Assembly (NCBI RefSeq): GCF_029870955.1
Contig: NZ_PGFQ01000003.1
Location: forward strand, 62,001-126,000
From: Sulfitobacter faviae
Lineage (GTDB): Bacteria > Pseudomonadota > Alphaproteobacteria > Rhodobacterales > Rhodobacteraceae
Reading direction: 5' to 3'
DNA length: 64,000 nt
Each line of letters starts with the position of its first letter. The first letter of the stretch is position 1. The notes under the pieces were generated by a model. That model did no database searches. It saw only the letters and a list, made by a program, of their open reading frames with translations, and had not been told where the DNA came from. Both the position numbers and the translations under genes were made by a program. Below are positions 56,601 through 63,925 of the stretch, piece after piece.

Positions 56601-57898
56601 TGTGCCTCTGAGAGATGTCCCTCCTCGATCAGCCTGGCGGGCAGACGCAAGTCATCACTGCCCGTGTTTGAGGGCATGGGCGGGGCAACCGAGGCCATGG
56701 CGATGCTTTCGACGAGCGGCGTGGGATGTTCTTGCGCACCCGCGATCTCGATCCGCTGCGGACGGTAGCGCGCATAGATGTCCGAGACGGGCGTGTTGTC
56801 GCGCGGGGCCTCAAGGCTTGTGAAAGTGAGCGGTATGGCGGCGTTGGTCTGAGCGTTGGACGCCGCAACTTTGGCAACTGGGCGCTTGCGCGTGACAAGT
56901 AGTGGACCGACCGATCGCGCATGAGGGTTTGTCGCCGCCCGTTGGACGGGGCGCGTCTCAGGCCGGTTTGCGGCCACGGTGTCAACAAAAGGAAGGGCTT
57001 CCTCCAGATCCTGAACCGCGGCGCGGATCATCTCGCCGTCCTCCTGCACCTTGTCGAAGACCATCAGCTGGGTTTCCACAGTTGTGCCGAGCTTGCGGTA
57101 GACCTGCCCCGGTATTGTGAGTGCCAAGCGCGGCGTAAGGAGGCCGCAGGCGCGTGCCCAATGCGCGGCATCGCGTTCGGGAGTGAATCCCGGCAGCATG
57201 ATCGCCACCAGCCGCCCGCCGGGTGCCAGGCGCTTGGCAGCCCCGATGAGATGTTTGGCGGCGATGTGTTTGTCCCGGGCGCGATCGACCGAGGAGGCGA
57301 AGGGCGGGTTCATCACCACGATGTCGGGCAGAACCGGCGTCTGCAGCAGATCGTCGATATGCTCGCCGTCATGGCCCGTCACCTCGCCGCCGAAGAGGGC
57401 CCGCAGGAGGCGCTGGCGAAAGGGGTCGATCTCGTTGAGCAAAAGCGTGGCACCGGCCCGGGCGGCGAAAGCAGCAAGGGCACTTGTGCCAGCCGACGGC
57501 TCCAGAACGGTCTCGCCTTTGCGGATCGCTGCGGCCCGCACGACAAGGGCTGCGTATGGCAGCGGCGTGGAAAACTGCTGCAGCCGGATCTGCTGCTCCG
57601 AGCGGCGCGTTTCCGTCAGGAGCCGTGAGGCAAGCAGCTTTGCCGCGGCGATGTCACCTGCCGCGCCGTCCCCACGCAGCAGCATTTGGACGGCAGCGGC
57701 CTGCATCAGGTCATAGGCCATGCGCCAGTCCCAGGCACCGCCGGCATCGCTGCCATGAAACGTCTCGCGCATGATGCGCGCCAGCGCTGAGCTACGCAGG
57801 GGTTGGTGGTCGATCTGCGCGCCGATCTGCGCGAGGGCAGAGACGAGATCAGCGCCGGAATCGACGGGAGCGTGATGCGTTGAGCAAGGCTTGGCCAT
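53636..57898 (-). CDS. DNA methylase and Strawberry-notch helicase fusion, DarB-like
   Basis: The protein has 1420 residues from ATG 57898 with GGAAAAATCCC upstream. The N-terminal third is an N6-adenine-type methylase: SAM motif ETVLEPSAGTSALAAFAARA near residue 125 and catalytic PDIVVMNPPFASSVDRARDK near 190. The rest is a Strawberry-notch helicase: motif I YFLGDGTGCGKGRECAGLIL near 480, DEAH-like GVLAFDEAHAMQNAAG near 590, and a C-terminal helicase part with DILIFSDAGGTGRSYHAAQT near 950. The same architecture occurs in phage P1 DarB, which shields incoming DNA from type I restriction. A similar protective role on transferred DNA is inferred. The frame is intact over 4.3 kb. Confidence 0.85.
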   Translation of the reverse strand: MAKPCSTHHAPVDSGADLVSALAQIGAQIDHQPLRSSALARIMRETFHGSDAGGAWDWRMAYDLMQAAAVQMLLRGDGAAGDIAAAKLLASRLLTETRRSEQQIRLQQFSTPLPYAALVVRAAAIRKGETVLEPSAGTSALAAFAARAGATLLLNEIDPFRQRLLRALFGGEVTGHDGEHIDDLLQTPVLPDIVVMNPPFASSVDRARDKHIAAKHLIGAAKRLAPGGRLVAIMLPGFTPERDAAHWARACGLLTPRLALTIPGQVYRKLGTTVETQLMVFDKVQEDGEMIRAAVQDLEEALPFVDTVAANRPETRPVQRAATNPHARSVGPLLVTRKRPVAKVAASNAQTNAAIPLTFTSLEAPRDNTPVSDIYARYRPQRIEIAGAQEHPTPLVESIAMASVAPPMPSNTGSDDLRLPARLIEEGHLSEAQLETIIMAHDAHGRDLPGRFTIDDDQTKLTRADDDPYACHYRLGYFLGDGTGCGKGRECAGLILVNWLAGRRKAIWVSKSATLIEDAIRDWTDLGGSPADIQPLSKWKPDQPVPMGDGILFVTYATLRSAGKCGTTRLSQILDWMGDDFDGVLAFDEAHAMQNAAGSEQGRGVKPSQQGLAGLRLQLAAPRARVFYISATGATSVHNLAYAARLGLWGQGPEYPFPSRESFVSAMEAGGVAAMEVVARDLKTLGLYTARALSFDGVEYDVLEHALTPAQIEVYDAYAGAFRTIHHNLEAALTATGVNDASGETNASAARASAKSRFESTKQRFFNHLLMGMKAPTIIRAIEEDLAAGKACVIQVVSTGESLLKRRLETTDPEDELVEGALTQRDYVLGYLEQAFPIHAQKLVEIDGTMVAEPLRDETGALVVSREALALRDAAMMDLMTLAPIPSALDQILWAFGDEAVAEVTGRSIRPLKAEDGHLFIEKRAASSNSSETQAFMDGEKDILIFSDAGGTGRSYHAAQTAKNQKRRRHYLLEPGWRADAAIQGLGRTHRSAQVSAPFFRVCTSDVHGEKRFTSTIAKRLNQLGALTKGQRETGSQGMFREEDNLESPIARAALRGYFADLAAGRAEAMSYESFTDWTALRLIDKDGVLLEELPPIQRFLNRVLALPIHMQNALFAEFMRRIADQTERARAAGMLDLGVETLRGEKIEQVSTEDLWTCPKSGAVTRIIGLEVTDPVHVLGAEEAISRNLDKTTMVNRASGRAALISARPMQMYDEDIVTLMRKAVRPNGSSYLEEMRFESSAWEEIGKSEFIRLWDEEAAALPKTTTTKLYLLTGLLLPIWKDIPTTNERIYRVTPDGATAMIGRTLSEDGAAALRARFLVSDPQTPQEMLTAALGTTAPVDLGRGLTLTRRRVAGEMRLELGGADRGMIDGLKALGCFTEIIAFQLRVFLPHEEGVDTLGILARIVGQGTSKAADQAA

Positions 57899-58013
57899 GG
57901 GATTTTTCCTTTGGATGAGGGTCTGAATTCCAAAGGACAAAAAGCCAGCTTTCCCCTTTTGGGGTTAAGGATCTGAAATCAAGAACCGGAGCGGGGCAGG
58001 ACTGCCAATGCGA

Positions 58014-58409
58014 TCAGACGTCATCGGTCTTTGCGGCAAGGTCACGGAGCCAAGCAGAAAACGCGGCTTCACTCACCTGATCGGCGGCAAGGTCCTCCAT
58101 CATCCGGACACCCTTCCCGGGATCGGGCCGCAGATTTACGCCATTGAGCCGCAAGAACGCAAAAGCGGCCACGAATGCTGTTCGCTTGTTGCCATCGACA
58201 AAGGCATGCGCTTTGGCAAGACCATAGGCATAAGCTGCCGCAATCGCGAACACATCCACGTCCTCATAGGACGCGCGGTTCATTGCCCGTGTGCATCCCA
58301 TTTCCAAAAGGGCCGGATCGCGGGTGCCTGGCGCACCGCCGTGGCGCGCGATCTGGCGATCATGGACGACGTACGAAGCGGCCAGCGGAATCCAGACCCA
58401 ATCGCTCAT
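58014..58409 (-). CDS. doc: Doc-type toxin (Fic/Doc family)
   Basis: The protein has 131 residues. The Fic/Doc catalytic motif is KAHAFVDGNKRTAFVAAFAF near residue 68, with the active His, DGNKR phosphate loop and Arg. The N-terminus DRQIARHGGAPGTRDPALLE is typical of Doc. Doc toxins phosphorylate EF-Tu and stop translation. The start overlaps the antitoxin stop by ATGA (58406-58409). Confidence 0.85.
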   Translation of the reverse strand: MSDWVWIPLAASYVVHDRQIARHGGAPGTRDPALLEMGCTRAMNRASYEDVDVFAIAAAYAYGLAKAHAFVDGNKRTAFVAAFAFLRLNGVNLRPDPGKGVRMMEDLAADQVSEAAFSAWLRDLAAKTDDV

Positions 58410-58630
58410 GCAAGTGCTTGGAGCAGATCGCGGTTCTCATCCATGACGATCTCGGCGGCGGCAAGCGCGGCCTGAAGTTCCGGGTTTTCCGTCATCAGCT
58501 TCAGCCCGCCATCATCCGTGCGCACGGCATAGAGGGTATCCCCCTCCTTGGCATCCAGGAGCGCGAGCATCTCTGTGCTGAGTGTCATGACGGCGGAATT
58601 GCCGACCTTGCGGATTTTGGCTTCGATCAT
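58406..58630 (-). CDS. AbrB/MazE-type antitoxin partner of Doc
   Basis: The protein has 74 residues with a swapped-hairpin DNA-binding N-terminus (MIEAKIRKVGNSAVMTLSTE, EGDTLYAVRTDDGGLKLM). The C-terminal helix (ALAAAEIVMDENRDLLQALA) would bind the toxin, as Phd does. Being first and coupled to doc, it should bind the palindromic AT-rich stretch just upstream. Confidence 0.8.
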   Translation of the reverse strand: MIEAKIRKVGNSAVMTLSTEMLALLDAKEGDTLYAVRTDDGGLKLMTENPELQAALAAAEIVMDENRDLLQALA

Positions 58631-58637
58631 GGCAGGG

Positions 58638-58673
58638 CCCGTATGGTTATACGTATGTATATACGAGACCTCT
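58638..58673 (-). promoter_or_regulatory. AT-rich palindromic promoter/operator of the Doc module
   Basis: The sequence TATGGTTATACGTATGTATATACGAG contains repeated and mirrored ATACG/CGTAT elements 10-40 bases ahead of the antitoxin start. This is a normal autoregulation site for a toxin-antitoxin pair. Confidence 0.5.
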
Positions 58674-58681
58674 GCGCTAGG

Positions 58682-58879
58682 TCAAGTTTGCTCCTGGCGC
58701 TTTTCGTCAATCAACGTCTGCAACTGATGCAACGCGTGGGCGTGCGATATCGGCGGGCGCGGATCTTTGAGCGCTTCCTGCACCCTGGATCGAAACCAGG
58801 CATCGTGGGATTTCGTTTCAGCGGTCACGGAAATGGTCGTCGAGCCCCTATCCAGAAGCTCGCCTAGGTAACTCGGCAT
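58682..58879 (-). CDS. Orphan antitoxin-like protein
   Basis: The protein has 65 residues. TISVTAETKSHDAWFRSRVQ and ALKDPRPPISHAHALHQLQT resemble RelB/StbD-type antitoxins (DNA-binding N-terminus, then WFRxxVQEAL.DPRP). No toxin gene is coupled downstream; the Doc module follows instead. Upstream is only a relic of an antirestriction gene. It may be a solitary antitoxin or a leftover. Confidence 0.55.
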   Translation of the reverse strand: MPSYLGELLDRGSTTISVTAETKSHDAWFRSRVQEALKDPRPPISHAHALHQLQTLIDEKRQEQT

Positions 58880-58990
58880 ATCGGCAACGCTCAGAGCGAC
58901 CTGAGACCGGCGGTCGGGGATTGGACCCTGGACCCGTCGACTTTGTCGCAGGCCTGTTTGCGATCTGAAGGCTGTTTCAACTCGGGTCCC

Positions 58991-59161
58991 CTATTGACGC
59001 GATGATCGAACGTTACAGCAAAGTTTCCCGAACGATAAGAGCCTTGAAATCTCTATCTCTTTCATCGCCTCAAGCCACCCCTCGACATAGGCGGCGCTCT
59101 GGTCGAATTCAGGTTCCACCCCGATTTGCGCGCAAAGCATGCAGTTTCCGATTTCCGCGAC
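58991..59161 (-). pseudogene. C-terminal remnant of an ArdC-like antirestriction metallopeptidase
   Basis: The frame VAEIGNCMLCAQIGVEPEFD, then QSAAYVEGWLEAMKE, matches the end of ArdC/DUF1738 zincin-like proteins (…EIGAAFLCA.LG......AAYI..WL..LK). It has no start codon of its own, is preceded by an in-frame stop, and its last 20 residues are unrelated. The larger N-terminal part is gone, so this is a deletion relic. ArdC protects incoming DNA during conjugation. Confidence 0.55.
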
Positions 59162-59190
59162 TTATCCTGACAGTCAATCCAAGAAAGCTA

Positions 59191-59598
59191 TCATTTCTGC
59201 TTGTCACATTGCTTGATCAGCCATTTGTGCAAGGCGGGGGCTTGGTCGGGTTTGGTTCTGAAATCCGCCGCCTGTTCGAGGAGCGCGCGCATGGCTTTGC
59301 CGTCTTTGCCGAGGGATTTGTTAGGCCAGTGGGGTTTGTGCGCTTCCCATGCTGTCAGATAGCCGTCAGCCCAGATGGAAAACAGGACCGGGTCCGCCGG
59401 GAACAGCACCTCTGCCGGAGCACCGTCTCGCAGCAAGGACAGACGGTGATTGTAGGCTATTACGATCAGGTCGAGGAGTTTTTGCAAGTCCGCATCGGAG
59501 GCGAGATCGTCTGCCACTACATTGAAAATCGTGACGATCCACTCGGAGGGTTTGATGAACTTGGGCGCGGTGCAAAGACCTGTCAAAAAGCCTTCCAT
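59191..59598 (-). CDS. UPF0149 (YecA-like) family protein
   Basis: The protein has 135 residues. MEGFLTGLCTAPKFIKPSEW and FSIWADGYLTAWEAHKPHW match the UPF0149/YecA family, whose function is not established. It lacks the C-terminal SEC-C zinc motif of long family members. The start lies 16 bases inside the end of the upstream gene, so the two are co-translated. Confidence 0.65.
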   Translation of the reverse strand: MEGFLTGLCTAPKFIKPSEWIVTIFNVVADDLASDADLQKLLDLIVIAYNHRLSLLRDGAPAEVLFPADPVLFSIWADGYLTAWEAHKPHWPNKSLGKDGKAMRALLEQAADFRTKPDQAPALHKWLIKQCDKQK

Positions 59599-61298
59599 CC
59601 AGGGGGTGTGATCTTGGCTGGACGCAGAAGTTTATCCAGCGCCTTTTGTTCCTTTGTGCCGAACGGTGCGACCTCGGCGTAGGTTCCCGGGGCCGCGCGT
59701 TCTTCGGTGACCTCAAGACCGCCGAACGGCATCGGCGGCGCGTCCTGATGGACCCACGCCTCAAAGCTCATGGCGTGCACGAAATGCATGATCGGGGCCT
59801 TCTTCAGGTCGCGGCCCTCGGACATGGCCTGGGCCACGGCGACAAGCTCAGGCGTTATGGGGTTCTTTGCAGCCGCCAGCAAGGCGGCATTGCGGGCAAA
59901 GATCATGGCCCAAAAGTTGCGGCGGGTCTCCAGATGCTGCCAAAGCTTGCGGGTCATGGCATTTTGAGTCGTTGCACTTTCAATGGCATCTGACGATGCG
60001 TCGCTGTCCTCGAACCAGCTGTCCGAGATCGGGAAGTGATCAGGCCAATGCTCACTCGCCATGATCAGGCTGCCCCGTGCGCGGACGGAGAGAGTGGAGA
60101 CGGCGCCTTCGGGGTCAGCAATGGCCGCGATGTCTGCAATATCTGCCGATCGCGGGCGCAGATCGGCAAAACCTGCGGTCTCGACGACATCGAGCAGACC
60201 CGCCGCGGGCATTGTCCCATTTGCTTGCCCGTCCGCAAGCGCCCAAGACAGAGCGGTGAACGCATAATCTGCTGTTGCCTCCAAGGCGCCGGACTCATTT
60301 GCAATCTGCGCGATCATCTGTTTTTGCTCGGTGGCGCTGGTGCACGGAAGCACAAAAGCGTCTTTCACGCCAAACCCCTGTTTGAGCAGCACCACCGCCA
60401 AAGCACGTCGGCCACCCGATTGAATGGCCATGGAGAGGCTCTGCGCACCGCTGCCATCGACCATCGAGGATACAACGCGGTGGATCTTGGGTTTTGAGCG
60501 CGTGTCAATTGCCTGCGTCCCGGTTTTGAGGGCGGATCGGATGATCTCATCCATACCGCGCAAGGTGTCAGGGTCTTGTAGCCAGCTTCGGATCAAGGTG
60601 ATGCGCGATAACAAGGTCTGAGACAGATCACCCGCCTGCTGGCGCAGAGCGAGACCGGTTAGCGCGCCGGAGCTCACCGAGGCGTCTGTCGCAAGTAGCA
60701 GCGCTGCGGCGGCATCTCCACATAGGGACTCTGGTCGGGTAGCGAGTTTGCGAATGAAAGCAAAGCGTGCTTCTGGCGGCAAGGTTGGCAGCATCTCATC
60801 CAGCATCGCCAGCATGGCCGAAACCGAGTCTTCGCCGATGCCATTTAAGCCTTTGAAGATACCGTCGAACATCTCATCGGGGATGTCGGGAATGCCGTTG
60901 ATGTCGGCAAAGGCATCCGGGTCTTCGGGGATGACCGCATGGGCCAGCGATGGTGGCGGGGTCAGGCCCGCACGCGTCCAGGCGCTGGAGAGAGACAAGG
61001 CCGTTTGGGATGTCAGGTCGGCGTCGAGCAAGGCCACCACATCGCGCATGTCATCCAGTAAGGTGCGCCCTTTGCGCTGCCCGCTCTCATCGGCCATGCG
61101 GGCCTCATCCAGTGCGGCGACCAGCATCGCCATCTGGCCGTCCGACAATGGGCCACTCGCGGCCTCTTGGATCAGCGCAGCGCAAAGGTCCGGGCGCGCC
61201 AGAAGATCCTTGCCAAACTGCCGTAAAAGCTCTGACTGCTGCAACGGCAACTTTGGCGCTTCCACGGCCCGAACCATCTTTGAAAGAAACGCGTCCAC
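59583..61298 (-). CDS. Large helical protein of unknown function
   Basis: The protein has 571 residues. It is almost entirely helical and Ala/Leu-rich with regular short helices, as in HEAT-like solenoids (FGKDLLARPDLCAALIQEAA, GQMAMLVAALDEARMADESG, AMLAMLDEMLPTLPPEARFA). There is no signal, membrane span, nucleotide motif or catalytic motif. It shares a 16-base overlap with the UPF0149 gene, so the pair likely acts together. I do not recognise a family. Confidence 0.6.
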   Translation of the reverse strand: MDAFLSKMVRAVEAPKLPLQQSELLRQFGKDLLARPDLCAALIQEAASGPLSDGQMAMLVAALDEARMADESGQRKGRTLLDDMRDVVALLDADLTSQTALSLSSAWTRAGLTPPPSLAHAVIPEDPDAFADINGIPDIPDEMFDGIFKGLNGIGEDSVSAMLAMLDEMLPTLPPEARFAFIRKLATRPESLCGDAAAALLLATDASVSSGALTGLALRQQAGDLSQTLLSRITLIRSWLQDPDTLRGMDEIIRSALKTGTQAIDTRSKPKIHRVVSSMVDGSGAQSLSMAIQSGGRRALAVVLLKQGFGVKDAFVLPCTSATEQKQMIAQIANESGALEATADYAFTALSWALADGQANGTMPAAGLLDVVETAGFADLRPRSADIADIAAIADPEGAVSTLSVRARGSLIMASEHWPDHFPISDSWFEDSDASSDAIESATTQNAMTRKLWQHLETRRNFWAMIFARNAALLAAAKNPITPELVAVAQAMSEGRDLKKAPIMHFVHAMSFEAWVHQDAPPMPFGGLEVTEERAAPGTYAEVAPFGTKEQKALDKLLRPAKITPPGWKAF

Positions 61299-61440
61299 CC
61301 TGATCCCCCTCGGTTGACATCATTGCATTGCAGAAAGTTTGGTTCTGTCCAAGGCAAAACCATATCTTGGCTGATCACTCGCCCGAAATCTGCCCTATCA
61401 CGTTGCGAATTCGCGCGCGTTCCGCCTTGAGAGAGGCCCG

Positions 61441-61595
61441 CTAGGGAGCTGGCAATCGCTTCTCTTTGAGCAATGATTTGACGTCTTCCTGTGCCTTTTG
61501 CCAGGCTGGCAGGTGACGCGCGCGGATACAGGCGTTCGGGCATTTGGTTGACAGCCATAGCGCTGCCTGTGCGTCGCGGGCGTTACCAAAGCCAT
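61441..61595 (-). pseudogene. Small frameshifted gene after yhaV
   Basis: ATG 61595 follows the yhaV stop (TGAGATG). With one G restored near 61584 it reads MALGNARDAQAALWLSTKCP and continues to WQKAQEDVKSLLKEKRLPAP, about 51 residues, stopping at 61441. The given sequence reads MALVTPATHRQ and then an unlikely tail. The body looks like a real small helical protein, family unknown. Confidence 0.4.
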
Positions 61596-61596
61596 C

Positions 61597-62115
61597 TCAA
61601 CGGCCAGGCGCCACCTTAACGGACTTCTCGAACCGCTTGTCCGCCGCCGCCGCTTCTTTCAAGAGCGCGTCGAAATTGTCAGGTGGGTTGCCATCTTCCA
61701 GCATTCCTTTGAACGTCGCATAGGCATCCGTCTTGCTGCCATAGGCGCGCAGGGTCTTGTCGTCGTTCACCCAGGCCACCACGATGACCTTTGCATCGCT
61801 GTTGAACCGATAGAACAGCCGATACTGCTGGAAGAATTTCGCCCGGAACCAGTGTTTGCGGTGATCGCCGAGTGTGCCGCCTTGGCGGAAGGCGGCGGCA
61901 CCCGGATCTGCCGGTATGGCCTCGGTGACCAGCTTGAAGATGGCGGCCAGCCGTTTCGTGGAATTTTTCTTGCGCCAGGTCTTGGGATCGCGAGCCTTAC
62001 GCGCCTCGACCTCCAGGGTCAGCCCTTCGAGCTGGTCCAGAAAGAGCGGATGCGCATAAATCGACCATCCGTTTACGACAAGTGGCGCTTGGGCGGGCAT
62101 GCTATCGCCGCTCAT
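61597..62115 (-). CDS. yhaV: YhaV toxin
   Basis: The protein has 172 residues of the RelE-superfamily YhaV ribonuclease toxin: NGWSIYAHPLFLDQLEGLTL, KNSTKRLAAIFKLVTEAIPA, KHWFRAKFFQQYRLFYRFNS, and IVVAWVNDDKTLRAYGSKTD. YhaV cleaves mRNA and rRNA at ribosomes. Its ATG overlaps the antitoxin stop by four bases. Confidence 0.9.
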   Translation of the reverse strand: MSGDSMPAQAPLVVNGWSIYAHPLFLDQLEGLTLEVEARKARDPKTWRKKNSTKRLAAIFKLVTEAIPADPGAAAFRQGGTLGDHRKHWFRAKFFQQYRLFYRFNSDAKVIVVAWVNDDKTLRAYGSKTDAYATFKGMLEDGNPPDNFDALLKEAAAADKRFEKSVKVAPGR

Positions 62116-62438
62116 TCATCCTCGAGCGATAGCGGCGCATCGAGATCGACGTCAACGTCTCCGACCAGTGCTGCAAGACGGTCATGCAAAGCCCCATCGA
62201 ACGCCCGAATGCGGTCCGGATGCGCCTTGATATCGGCCTCGACAAAATCGAGAAAGGCTCCGAGCACGGGATCTTCCTCGTCGCTGCGCACGGGCTCGAT
62301 ATAGACCCTGCCACTCGGCTCGGTGCAGTAACGAATCTGGTCGCCCTTGCCCAGCTTGAGCTGTTTGCGCACACCCGCCGGCACGGTCGTCTGATACCGA
62401 TCCGTGAGTTTCGAGACATCTTGTGCGAGGGCTGTCAT
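62112..62438 (-). CDS. prlF: PrlF antitoxin
   Basis: The protein has 108 residues with an AbrB-like swapped-hairpin start (VSKLTDRYQTTVPAGVRKQL, GKGDQIRYC) and a C-terminal region (DPVLGAFLDFVEADIKAHPD) typical of PrlF/SohA. It neutralises YhaV and represses the pair by binding upstream, where a tandem 15-base repeat lies. Confidence 0.88.
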   Translation of the reverse strand: MTALAQDVSKLTDRYQTTVPAGVRKQLKLGKGDQIRYCTEPSGRVYIEPVRSDEEDPVLGAFLDFVEADIKAHPDRIRAFDGALHDRLAALVGDVDVDLDAPLSLEDE

Positions 62439-62450
62439 GGCAGTCTCCTG

Positions 62451-62480
62451 AAGAAAAGGTTCTTTAAGAAAAGGTTCTTT
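62451..62480 (-). repeat. Two tandem copies of AAGAAAAGGTTCTTT upstream of prlF
   Basis: The 15-base unit AAGAAAAGGTTCTTT is present twice without a gap (62451-62465 and 62466-62480). It is itself imperfectly palindromic (AAGAA/TTCTT). It begins 12 bases before the prlF start and is probably the PrlF-YhaV operator. A further AATGCATTTGCATT palindrome sits at about 62498-62511. Confidence 0.65.
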
Positions 62481-62577
62481 GCTGCCCGCGATAGGTAATG
62501 CATTTGCATTGCCTTGTCAAGACAAGCCGCAGCATCTGCTGTCGCCGGGCAGGTCGATGAACCGTCCGGCGCAGGAC

Positions 62578-63230
62578 CTAATCTCGCCTCGCCAGGAACT
62601 CCGCCAGCACTGGACTGGCAGCACCTTTCGCGGAGCTGAGCAGCTCCGAACCCGCAAGCGTGGCCTTCGAGAGGCGTACGAGCCCGCCGGTTTCCTCGAT
62701 GCGGTAGCAGCGGCGTTTTTGCCGCCCGCGTCTGTAGTGCGTCGCGGTGACGATCTGGCAGGTGCTGCCATCGGCGAGCGTCACAGGTGCTGCAAGCTTG
62801 ATCTTGTCGCCTTCGGCATAGTCCGGGATCGACGCCCAGTCCCGGCAACGCTGACGCCAGTCCTGGGCGTAGCTGGCCGGGTCTTTCAGGTCGGAGAGGA
62901 GCTCGATCAGCCCAAGAGGAGCGCGAGACTCGTTCGGGCCAGCGCTTTCCTCCATATCCTTGTAGCCCAGCAGCCATCGTCGTAGGCGGTGAGGAAGACG
63001 GCGGCGAAGGTGATCGAGCCGTCAGGATCGGTGATATAGGTCGCGTCCTCGACAGCGGTGCCGTCGAGATTGGTAACCCTAGCCGCTGCATACCAGGTGG
63101 AGGCGACCTTGCAGGCTTTGACCAGTTCCGTCTTGCGGCTGTCGCCCTCGAAGGTGCACAGCCGAGCAATCTCCGCTTTCTCATCCGCGTAGGTCTGGAC
63201 GCGGCCGTCGGTGTAGAAGAGCCATCCCAT
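62578..63230 (-). pseudogene. DUF6927-like protein, frameshifted
   Basis: ATG 63230 opens MGWLFYTDGRVQTYADEKAE and reads through ATYITDPDGSITFAAVFLTA to DDGCW. There one base is missing in a short run (plus strand CCC 62966-62968). With one more it reads CWGYKDMEESAGPNESRAPL and joins the second frame, ending EFLARRD at 62578. The restored protein has about 217 residues. The family name is from memory; its function is unknown. It is common near plasmid-maintenance genes of this group. Confidence 0.65.
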
Positions 63231-63299
63231 CTCAGAGTCCTTTCTCTCATTGGGGAAACTGTTGTTGCCAATGTCCCGAGCGGGCCGCAGGCCCGGCAG

Positions 63300-63925
63300 G
63301 GTATTGGCGATGCTTGTTTGAGAAAGGGCGCATTGCGCCACCCTCCGGTCATCGAGTTCCATCAGCGCATCGAGCGGCACGCGGTAGGGCTGCATGGCGT
63401 CGAAATCCTCGCAATTGCCGCAGTTCTGTACGATTGCGAAGGTGTCGCAGGCATCCTTGAGAATGACCCGGAAGGTGCCGCCAAGGCCCGAGGGCACTTC
63501 GTAGGTCCGCCGATGAGATAGTCCGAGGCCCGGCGCACGAAGACGCGGATGCTGTGGCCATCGGTGGCGAGCCGGATCGCACCCCGCCCCCGGTCGATGA
63601 GCACCTGCACGTCATCCAGGATATCGGTGTAGAACTGGCCGGTCAAATCGCGAAACGCCATGCGGCGCTGCGCCATCCAGTCGGTGTCGCGAAACGGGTT
63701 CATGCCGTCGGCGAAGGCGAAGGAGGGATCGGCCTGCGCGGTGGTAACGATACGGGTGGTCGTGCCATCGATGCCGTTCGAGCGCAGATGCACACCATTG
63801 CCGACGATGAGGATCAGGGCGGGCCTGTCCACGGGCCCGTTCCAGTTGGGCAGGAAGGTCTTGCAGGCGCGCGCATGGGCGATCTGCGCCGCAACAGCGG
63901 AGGCAGAGAACTTGAGAATAGCCAT
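63300..63925 (-). pseudogene. Element-associated protein (DUF3085-like segment), frameshifted
   Basis: ATG 63925 opens MAILKFSASAVAAQIAHARA and includes RPALILIVGNGVHLRSNGID, which recalls DUF3085. At about 63505 a base is missing: with it the reading SDYLIGGPYEVPSGLGGTFR continues into the second frame (VILKDACDTFAIVQNCGNCE, PLDALMELDDRRVA). The true stop is uncertain because that frame runs on into the next gene without a stop, so the left boundary given here is approximate. Confidence 0.5.
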
